NCBI GenBank assembly: GCA_028872645.1
Contig: JAPKDK010000114.1
Coordinates: forward strand, 1-8,818
Direction of reading: 5' to 3'
Length of the DNA: 8,818 bases
DNA from: Verrucomicrobiota bacterium
Lineage (GTDB): Bacteria; Verrucomicrobiota; Verrucomicrobiia; Limisphaerales; UBA1100
Shown: piece by piece, positions 1-5,482 of the stretch
Layout: each line of letters starts with the position of its first letter
How positions within the stretch are numbered: position 1 is the stretch's first letter
The notes under the pieces: model-generated
Database searches by the model: none
Seen by the model: the letters and a program-made list of their open reading frames with translations, nothing else
What the model was told of the DNA's origin: nothing
Made by a program: the position numbers and the translations under genes

Positions 1-502
1 ACTCGCGGCGCTTGAGTTCGGTGCCCGCTTCGAAGATGCGCTCGCTGCGCGTGCTGCCATCCTCAAACCACGTGGTGTACGGGCCGTTGAGTTGATCGTT
101 TTGGAAATCCGCCTCTGACCGTTTCTGGCCGCTCTCATAAAAAACCGTGTGCACCCCATCGCGCCGGCCTTGCGTGTAGTGGACGTCAATTTGCAGTTCA
201 CCCGTCTCGTACCAAACCTGATGTGGCCCGTTGCGCCGGCCATCGTTATACGTCACCAGCGAATTGCGGTTACCATTTTCAAAAAACCAAATCTCCTCGC
301 CGTGCGCCAACCCCTCGCGGAACTCGCCCTCCAGCGACACCACGCCGTTGTCATACAAATCCACCGCGCGCCCGGTGAACGGTCCGTCATTTCCCTTTTG
401 AAATGCGCGGCAGCCTTCCTGCCATTGCTCAAAGGATTCCTCCTGTTCATTGCGCCACTCGAGCTGGGCGTACTTGATGGGTCGGGTGGACTGAGTTGTC
501 AT
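1..502 (-). CDS. YwqK/MORN-repeat protein, C-terminus cut by window edge
   Basis: An open frame runs on the minus strand from the ATG at 502-500 to the left edge without a stop, giving 167 residues. After a charged N-terminal stretch of about 40 residues with no signal peptide or membrane segment, the protein consists of repeats of the type 'x-G-x-x-x-x-W/F-Y/F-E-x-G', with key glycines at residues 44, 68, 92, 116 and 140. This is the MORN-repeat variant found in YwqK-family proteins, which are often annotated as antitoxins although most are uncharacterised; MORN-like repeats form beta-hairpin arrays. An upstream ATG in another frame hits a stop after five codons, so this start is the best one. 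No toxin-like partner is visible on the right; the left neighbour is outside the window. Family assignment is firm, cellular role unknown. Confidence 0.85.
   Translation of the reverse strand, partial: MTTQSTRPIKYAQLEWRNEQEESFEQWQEGCRAFQKGNDGPFTGRAVDLYDNGVVSLEGEFREGLAHGEEIWFFENGNRNSLVTYNDGRRNGPHQVWYETGELQIDVHYTQGRRDGVHTVFYESGQKRSEADFQNDQLNGPYTTWFEDGSTRSERIFEAGTELKRRE
14..373 (-). repeat. Five tandem 24-residue (72-bp) MORN-like repeats
   Basis: Within the partial minus-strand protein, the units begin at about residues 43, 67, 91, 115 and 139, each opening with an N/H/D/T-Gly pair followed by an aromatic pair and Glu/Asp-x-Gly (for example WFFENGN, VWYETGE, VFYESGQ, TWFEDGS). The spacing is exactly 24 residues in all four steps. 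The repetition is clear at protein level but degenerate at DNA level, so it is an old protein repeat and not a recent DNA duplication. More units may follow beyond the left edge. Confidence 0.8.
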
Positions 503-609
503 GCGGCAAGATTCAAGTTTCAACGCTCATGGGTCAAGGAATTTTCAAAATGATATTTTAGCGTTCCTTGAAACTTGGTTATTGAGCCTTGAACCATTAC
601 CCTTTCCTG
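503..609. promoter_or_regulatory. Divergent intergenic region with nested inverted repeats
   Basis: This 107-bp AT-richer region lies between the divergent MORN-repeat and hydroxyacid dehydrogenase genes and must hold both promoters. It contains a perfect 10-bp inverted repeat, CAAGTTTCAA (514-523) and TTGAAACTTG (568-577), and an 8-bp one, TCAAGGAA (534-541) and TTCCTTGA (564-571), sharing the right-hand arm. CCTTGAA occurs twice directly (566-572, 588-594). A TGATATTTT stretch (551-559) resembles an extended -10 element for the plus-strand gene, and on the minus strand TAAAAT overlaps it, but neither has a good -35. I cannot tell whether the repeats are an operator or a chance cluster. Confidence 0.4.
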
Positions 610-1560
610 ATGCCCAAAATCGTCATCCTCGACGGACACACGCTCAATCCCGGTGATCTCTCATGGGACGCCCTCAGCGCATTGGGCGACTTGACTGTGC
701 ACGACCGAACATTCTCCGCGCAAGTGACCGAATGCGCGGCCGAAGCGGAAATTTTAATCACAAACAAAACACCCCTTTCCGCCGAGAGCATCAATGCCCT
801 GCCCGCTCTGCGCTACATCGGTGTGCTCGCCACCGGCTACAACGTAGTAGACACCGCCGCCGCGCGCGCGCGGGAAATTCCAGTCACGAACATTCCCGGC
901 TATGGCACCGCAGCCGTGGCGCAAATGACGCTCGCACTATTACTCGAGCTCACCTCGCAACCCGCCTTGCACTCCGCCAGCGTGGCCGATGGTGAATGGA
1001 GCACGTGCCCTGATTTTTGTTACTGGAAAAAACCGCTCGTGGAACTCGACGGCCTCACGCTTGGCTTGATCGGGTTTGGTGCAATTGGCCAAGCAGTCGC
1101 CAAACGAGCGCGCGCGTTTGGCATGAATGTCATTGCCCACACCCGCACACCGCGTGCGGCGGATGAACTTGAGTTTGTGGATCGCGATCAATTATTCCGC
1201 GAAGCAGACGTGGTGAGTTTGCACTGCCCGCTCACGGACGAAAACGAAGGCTTCGTGAACGCGGAACTTTTGGCAACGATGAAGCCTTCGGCGTTTTTCA
1301 TCAACACCGCGCGCGGGCCGTTGGTGGATGAAGCGGCGTTGGCGGAAGCGTTGAACGAGGAACGCATCGCGGGCGCGGCCACGGATGTGCTCTCGGGGGA
1401 ACCCCCAACGGCGGACAACCCTCTGTTCGGCGCAAAGAATATAATCATCACACCTCACATCGGCTGGGCCACGCGGGCAGCGCGGGAGCGGTTGATGGAA
1501 ACAGCGGTTGCAAACTTGCAAGCCTTCCTCGATGGCGCGCCGGCGAATGTAGTTAATTAG
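610..1560 (+). CDS. D-2-hydroxyacid dehydrogenase (glycerate dehydrogenase/hydroxypyruvate reductase-like)
   Basis: A 316-residue enzyme of the D-isomer-specific 2-hydroxyacid dehydrogenase family, the usual length. It probably interconverts hydroxypyruvate or glyoxylate and the D-hydroxyacid with NAD(P)H in the cytoplasm. The Rossmann motif GFGAIG is at residues 155-160. The catalytic triad is visible: Arg235 (NTARGPL), Glu264 (SGEPP) and His283 (TPHIGW). The stretch around residues 131-143 (EWSTCPDFCYWKK) resembles the loop of the glycerate dehydrogenase branch. The acidic residue normally found at the end of the second Rossmann strand appears to be replaced by Thr178, followed by Arg179, so NADPH use is possible. 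An upstream TTG at 589 is in frame, but the family N-terminus (MPKIVILDG) starts at the ATG at 610; no Shine-Dalgarno precedes either. The exact substrate is not determined by sequence; hprA/ghr-like is the nearest label. Confidence 0.9.
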   Translation: MPKIVILDGHTLNPGDLSWDALSALGDLTVHDRTFSAQVTECAAEAEILITNKTPLSAESINALPALRYIGVLATGYNVVDTAAARAREIPVTNIPGYGTAAVAQMTLALLLELTSQPALHSASVADGEWSTCPDFCYWKKPLVELDGLTLGLIGFGAIGQAVAKRARAFGMNVIAHTRTPRAADELEFVDRDQLFREADVVSLHCPLTDENEGFVNAELLATMKPSAFFINTARGPLVDEAALAEALNEERIAGAATDVLSGEPPTADNPLFGAKNIIITPHIGWATRAARERLMETAVANLQAFLDGAPANVVN

Positions 1561-1561
1561 T

Positions 1562-2323
1562 TTAGTTCAACAAAATGCGAACAGCCTTCACCAAAGCCTC
1601 CAAGCGGACTTTCATTGGGAAATCCGACGGCGCTTCGCAGGTGTAGCTGAGGCGGGTTTTGTTGATCACCAACCAAAACGCCTCGGGCCAAAGCTCGCGC
1701 ACGGCTGGATCCAGCTCGGGCCGGATGAGGCCGTGATCGTTTTTGCGGCCATCGATTTCCGGTGAGTGATCGATGGGGCAAACCGGCTCCACCGCTTCGA
1801 TCACTCGACGCGGTTCAGTCGGCGTGCCGTCCATTTTCAGCTCATAAAAGTAAAAGCCCTTCGCCTCCCAATCCTCGTGCAGTTGAATGGAAAAATCAAA
1901 ATCCGGCAGCGTGTTCAACCATCCAGTGTGCGAACGAATTTCCGGTGTGCGCGGGTTTTTGTAGTCGCGATTGAGGTCATCCCCCGCGGCACTTTCGCGC
2001 GTGTTGGCGGGAAATCCAGTTGGATTCAGGCACGGGCAAAGCCAAAATTCGGTGTCGTTCGACCAATCATTTTCTGTAAGCAACCGCAGCATCGCCAATG
2101 GCCCGGCCGGCTCATCGCCATGAATGCCGGCGGACAGATAAATTTTTCGGCGCACAATTTCCGGCGCTCGATGCAAAGTAAGAAGACGGAGATCATTATC
2201 GATTTCGAGCCAGTCGATTTGCCAGCCATGAGCCTCGGCGGTGGATGCGCAATCGGTCAGCACGGAGGTGATGTCGATCGGCTCGCCAAAGTAGCCGCCA
2301 TTGTTTTTACCAAGAGGCTGCAT
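1562..2323 (-). CDS. M14-family zinc carboxypeptidase-like metallopeptidase
   Basis: A 253-residue protein with the full set of M14 metallocarboxypeptidase landmarks in order: zinc ligands His68 and Glu71 in GIHGDE, substrate-binding Arg109, the Asn118-Arg119 pair in DDLNRDY, the third zinc ligand His149 in SIQLHED, and a probable catalytic Glu230 in TCEAPS near the C-terminus. No signal peptide is seen, so it is likely cytoplasmic. It is small and lacks a propeptide, as in MpaA-like or AstE/aspartoacylase-like members, so the substrate could be a murein peptide, a gamma-linked amino acid or an N-acyl amino acid. It starts 12 bp after the bioB stop on the same strand and is probably cotranscribed with it. 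Its stop codon is one base from the stop of the convergent dehydrogenase. The family is clear, the substrate is not. Confidence 0.82.
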   Translation of the reverse strand: MQPLGKNNGGYFGEPIDITSVLTDCASTAEAHGWQIDWLEIDNDLRLLTLHRAPEIVRRKIYLSAGIHGDEPAGPLAMLRLLTENDWSNDTEFWLCPCLNPTGFPANTRESAAGDDLNRDYKNPRTPEIRSHTGWLNTLPDFDFSIQLHEDWEAKGFYFYELKMDGTPTEPRRVIEAVEPVCPIDHSPEIDGRKNDHGLIRPELDPAVRELWPEAFWLVINKTRLSYTCEAPSDFPMKVRLEALVKAVRILLN

Positions 2324-2335
2324 CGCAGCACGAAA

Positions 2336-3409
2336 TTACGCCGTGGCCGAGGCGGTTTCACTCTCTTTCTCGCCGCATCCGCAGTTGCTTTCACTCTCGT
2401 CGACTTCCTCCCAATCAGGATCCAGCCCGAGGTCGCGGAGCATTTGCAGATCTTTTTCCACCGATTGATTGAGCGTCGTCAGGTAGTTGCCGACCATAAG
2501 CGCGCTGGCGCCGGCTTGGAAAACCATACATTGGAGGTCGCGCAGGTTCACGGTGCGACCGCCGGCAACCATGATTTCCTTGGTCGGCATAATGAAACGG
2601 AAACAGGCGATGGTCTTGAGAATTTCCAGCGGCGGGAGGGGCGGCTGATTTTCCAGCGGCGTGCCGGGGATGGGATTGAGGATGTTGACCGGCACCACGC
2701 TCGCGCCCACTTTGCGCAAGGTGAGGGCGAGGTCGCAGCGGTCCTCGCGGCTTTCGCCCATGCCAATGATGCCGCCGCTGCAGATTTTGATGCCGGCATT
2801 TTTCAAAAACTCAATCGTACGCAGGCGATCGGCAAAATTATGCGTGGTGCAGTGCTCGGGGAAAAATCGTTCGGAACTTTCTAGATTGTGGCCATAGCAT
2901 TCGAGGCCGGCTTCCTTGAGGCGATTGGCGATTTCCTGGTTTTCGATGAGGCCGAGCGAAGCGTCCGGACGCGTTTGGCCCTGCGCTTTCATTTCGGCAA
3001 TACGCTCGCAAACCTCATCGAGCATCGCCCCTTCCTTCAACCCGCGCCACGCGGCCACGAGCCCCACGGCGGTGACGCCATTGCGATTGGCTTCCGCGCC
3101 TGCCTCGGCCACTGGCTCGGGGTCCACGAAGCCATATCGCGGTGTGTCCGTTTGGTACGCGGCGGATTGCGAACAGAATGAACAATTCTCCGAACACGCG
3201 CCGGCCTTGGCGTTGACGATGGAGCAGAGGTGAATCTTGTTGCCCTTGAAATGCTCGCGAATGCGGTTGGCCCACGAGAGCAGCGTGTGAATGTCGGCGG
3301 AGTTTTCCAGCTCGAAAAGAAACAGGGCATCGTCCTTTTCGATTTGTTCGCCCGCCAATACGTGGCGGCCCAATGCCGCAATGCGCTCGTCAACCTGTTC
3401 CACGTTCAT
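2336..3409 (-). CDS. bioB: Biotin synthase BioB, non-classical auxiliary-cluster type
   Basis: A 357-residue radical SAM enzyme that would insert sulfur into dethiobiotin to make biotin. The [4Fe-4S] motif is Cys72-x3-Cys76-x2-Cys79 (GACSENCSFCSQSA). Other BioB signatures are YGHNLES (172-178), KICSGGIIGMGE (208-219), NPIPGTPLE (245-253) and MVFQAGASALMVGNYLTT (295-312). Set against the E. coli enzyme from memory, Cys188 is kept as Cys210, but the [2Fe-2S] ligands Cys97, Cys128 and Arg260 fall on Gly116, Asp149 and Met280. The C-terminus instead carries NCGCGE (342-347) in an acidic tail. This pattern suggests a BioB with a different auxiliary iron-sulfur cluster, as in anaerobe-type enzymes. 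The start is the ATG at 3409; there is no Shine-Dalgarno. It lies between the DUF309 gene (63 bp upstream) and the M14 peptidase. No other bio genes are in the window. Confidence 0.93.
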   Translation of the reverse strand: MNVEQVDERIAALGRHVLAGEQIEKDDALFLFELENSADIHTLLSWANRIREHFKGNKIHLCSIVNAKAGACSENCSFCSQSAAYQTDTPRYGFVDPEPVAEAGAEANRNGVTAVGLVAAWRGLKEGAMLDEVCERIAEMKAQGQTRPDASLGLIENQEIANRLKEAGLECYGHNLESSERFFPEHCTTHNFADRLRTIEFLKNAGIKICSGGIIGMGESREDRCDLALTLRKVGASVVPVNILNPIPGTPLENQPPLPPLEILKTIACFRFIMPTKEIMVAGGRTVNLRDLQCMVFQAGASALMVGNYLTTLNQSVEKDLQMLRDLGLDPDWEEVDESESNCGCGEKESETASATA

Positions 3410-3472
3410 GGTTGACGAGCGTAGTGGCGGGGGAAATTCGAGGCAAGCTCAAGTTGTTCAAGGTTGAGGCGG

Positions 3473-3961
3473 TCATCTGCAGCTCAGCTCTGGCGCGGGA
3501 TGTTTGTGCAAAGGGTTTGTCTCAAACTGACTTTCCTCCAAGCGCACTCGCCATTGATTGATTAGATCAACAGCAGCAACTAAATCAAGGCCGTGATGAG
3601 CAGTGGGATAGTCCGCCAAATAACCACGCGCCTTGCTGAGCAGACGATGGGCGGGGCGGAGGCGATGGCCGGCGGCGGGCCATTTGGGGTTTTCGTGCAT
3701 GGTGAGGTGCACGAAACCACCGGCGAGCTGGATGAGTGCTTTGTAAAAATCCGCATCGGGCGTGCCTCGTGTTTCCAGCCACAAATCCTCGAGCACATCG
3801 TGGGCTTCGTAAAATTCGCCCGCATTGAAGCACTCGAAGTAGCCGAGGTAACGCGCATCTTGACCTTGATTGTTTTTGGCCAAATGCGCCACGCGTTCGG
3901 CGATCCATCCACTCTTATGCGTCACGCGCCAAGGGTATTGTGAAAAACGCGCCTTTGACAT
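3473..3961 (-). CDS. DUF309 domain-containing protein
   Basis: A 162-residue protein of the DUF309 family, whose function is unknown. The signature FNAGEFYEAHDVLEDLW is at residues 45-61, followed by DFYKALIQLAGGFVH (71-85) and a helical C-terminal half; the conserved Glu, His and Glu of 'EAHDVLE' are all present. It is predicted soluble and all-helical, with no signal peptide. I chose the ATG at 3961; a TTG at 3982 in the same frame would add seven residues and leave only 6 bp to the divergent parB start. It is the first gene of a likely three-gene minus-strand run with bioB and the M14 peptidase, but the 63-bp gap to bioB leaves room for a separate bioB promoter. The conserved acidic/His pattern looks like a possible metal or ligand site, which is inference only. 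Confidence 0.85.
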   Translation of the reverse strand: MSKARFSQYPWRVTHKSGWIAERVAHLAKNNQGQDARYLGYFECFNAGEFYEAHDVLEDLWLETRGTPDADFYKALIQLAGGFVHLTMHENPKWPAAGHRLRPAHRLLSKARGYLADYPTAHHGLDLVAAVDLINQWRVRLEESQFETNPLHKHPAPELSCR

Positions 3962-3988
3962 CCCAATCTGACTGCCCCACAAACACGT

Positions 3989-4888
3989 ATGGCGAAGACC
4001 GGATTAGGCCGAGGATTGAGTGCGTTGTTGGGAACCCAAAAGGAAACTCCCGCCAGCGCGCCTGCCGCCACCGTGGCCGCTGCGGAGCATGGGGAGCGCG
4101 TGTTGCGCTTACATTGGAAAAAACTGAAGCCGTGCCCGTTACAGCCGCGCAAGGAATTTGACCGCGCGGCACTGGAGGGCTTGGCGGAATCCATCAAAGC
4201 CAATGGCGTCATACAGCCATTGGTTGTGCGGCCCGCGGGCGATGACGAATACGAACTGATCGCCGGCGAACGCCGGTGGCGCGCCACGCAAATTGCCGGG
4301 CTGGACACCGTACCCGCCGTGGTGCGCGAGGCCAGTGACGCCGAGGTGCTGGAGATGGCGTTGGTGGAAAATTTGCAGCGCGAGGATTTGAATCCCATCG
4401 AGGAAGCGCAAGGCTACGGGTTGCTCATCGATGCCTTTCAACTCACGCAGGAAGAAGCCGCCACGCGCGTGGGCAAAAGCCGCGCCGCCGTAGCCAACGC
4501 GCTGCGGTTACTCAAGCTGAATGAAGATGTGCAAACCCACGTGCGCCAAGGTCGACTGGCCACGGGACACGCGAAAGTGATTCTCGGGCTGGACGATGCC
4601 GCGCAGCAGAAGCTTGCCGCCGAGCGCGTCATCCGCGATGCCCTCAGCGTGCGCGACACGGAGACCTTGGTGAACAGTTTGAAAAATGGTGCCGCGCCCA
4701 AAACAAAAAAAACCGGCGGTGCGAAGGCCGATGTCCACCTTACAGATTTGGAAAACCGGCTTAAACAAGTGCTCGGAACGCAGGTGGGGTTGCGCCATCG
4801 CAATGGCAAGGGCGCGATCACCATCAAATATTTTTCAGACGATGACCTCGAGCGCATCCTCGGTCTGCTGGGCGTGGAGCTGCAGTAA
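3989..4888 (+). CDS. parB: Chromosome-partitioning protein ParB (Spo0J family)
   Basis: A 299-residue ParB, close to the usual chromosomal length. The N-terminus (GLGRGLSALLG, residues 5-15) is the conserved tail that contacts ParA. The CTP-binding/switch core shows GERRWRA (93-99) and ENLQREDLNPIEEA (127-140). The DNA-binding helix-turn-helix spans about 152-175 (LTQEEAATRVGKSRAAVANAL). A low-complexity linker with many Lys, Ala and Thr residues (about 234-247) leads to the C-terminal dimerisation domain (about 248-299). ParB binds parS, clamps and slides on DNA and organises the origin region for segregation. No parA is adjacent: the left neighbour is the divergent DUF309 gene. The stop overlaps the def start by one base (TAATG). 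I see no full parS palindrome in the window. Confidence 0.95.
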   Translation: MAKTGLGRGLSALLGTQKETPASAPAATVAAAEHGERVLRLHWKKLKPCPLQPRKEFDRAALEGLAESIKANGVIQPLVVRPAGDDEYELIAGERRWRATQIAGLDTVPAVVREASDAEVLEMALVENLQREDLNPIEEAQGYGLLIDAFQLTQEEAATRVGKSRAAVANALRLLKLNEDVQTHVRQGRLATGHAKVILGLDDAAQQKLAAERVIRDALSVRDTETLVNSLKNGAAPKTKKTGGAKADVHLTDLENRLKQVLGTQVGLRHRNGKGAITIKYFSDDDLERILGLLGVELQ

Positions 4889-4890
4889 TG
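4876..4890 (+). promoter_or_regulatory. Ribosome binding site and stop/start overlap for def
   Basis: GGAG at 4876-4879 sits 8 bases before the def ATG (4888-4890), inside the last codons of parB, and the parB TAA shares its last base with this ATG. This is the only clear Shine-Dalgarno-like sequence in front of a gene here. It argues for translational coupling of def to parB. Confidence 0.6.
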
Positions 4891-5454
4891 GTTCTACCGC
4901 TGACTTATTACGGCAACCCCGTGCTGCGCAAAAAAGGCGCGCTCGTGGAATCCCTGACGCCGGAGCTGGAGGAATTCATCGAAAACATGTTCGAGACGAT
5001 GGAGGAATATCGCGGCATTGGCCTTGCAGCGCAGCAGGTGGGGCGAGCGATCCAGCTCACGGTGATTGATATTCGCGCCGCCGAGAACCGCCCCAGCACG
5101 CTGGAAATCGATGGCGAGGAGACTGACCCAAATTCGCTGATGCCGTTGGTGCTGATTAATCCCGAAGTGACTCCGCACAATGACCCCGTCAGCGGCCCGG
5201 AAGGGTGCCTGAGTTTTCCGGAAATTTATGGCGATGTCACGCGGCCGGAACAAGTTCGCGTGAAAGCGATGGGCGGCCGCGGCAAGCCGATTAAATTTGT
5301 CTGCGGCGGACTGCTTGCGCGCTGCGTCCAGCACGAAACCGATCATCTCCACGGCATTTTGTTTATCGACCGAATGGATCGCGCATCAAAGACCGACGAG
5401 CTACGAGAGGACTTGGAGTTATTGCAGAAAGAAACGAAAGCCGCTTTGGAATGA
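4888..5454 (+). CDS. def: Peptide deformylase
   Basis: A 188-residue iron/zinc hydrolase that removes the formyl group from the initiator methionine of nascent proteins at the ribosome. All three family motifs are intact: GIGLAAQQ (43-50), EGCLSFP (105-111, metal ligand Cys107) and QHETDHL (148-154, metal ligands His149 and His153, catalytic Glu150). A roughly 15-residue insert with acidic residues (about 66-83) lies between motifs 1 and 2, and the C-terminus has a charged helix. It is the second gene of a parB-def pair. The common partner fmt (methionyl-tRNA formyltransferase) is not adjacent; the next gene is the convergent rpoN, 28 bp beyond the stop. I see no convincing terminator hairpin in that gap. 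Confidence 0.96.
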   Translation: MVLPLTYYGNPVLRKKGALVESLTPELEEFIENMFETMEEYRGIGLAAQQVGRAIQLTVIDIRAAENRPSTLEIDGEETDPNSLMPLVLINPEVTPHNDPVSGPEGCLSFPEIYGDVTRPEQVRVKAMGGRGKPIKFVCGGLLARCVQHETDHLHGILFIDRMDRASKTDELREDLELLQKETKAALE

Positions 5455-5482
5455 CGGTTGGTTTCGATCGCCAATCTGAGAC

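Noticed and set aside
149..553. Plus-strand open frame of 134 codons opposite the MORN-repeat gene
   Set aside because: It is antisense to a clear repeat protein, with no recognisable domain; its length is due to high GC.
589..609. TTG start adding seven residues to the hydroxyacid dehydrogenase
   Set aside because: The family N-terminus begins at the ATG at 610, and the extension has no supporting ribosome binding site.
1766..2884. Long plus-strand open frame (372 codons) opposite the M14 and bioB genes
   Set aside because: Both genes on the minus strand have full family motifs; the plus frame has none and spans a gene boundary.
3448..3468. CTCAA...TTGAG hyphenated palindrome upstream of bioB as a biotin operator
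   Set aside because: Only five bases per arm and no resemblance to the BirA operator; too weak to call.
3955..3983. TTGACA (3955-3960) as the -35 of a parB promoter
   Set aside because: The hexamer is perfect but the sequence 17 bases on (CACAAA) is a poor -10, and it would place the start at or past the parB ATG.
5455..5482. Bidirectional terminator between def and rpoN
   Set aside because: The 28-bp gap holds only a weak TTGG/CCAA pairing and no T-tract.
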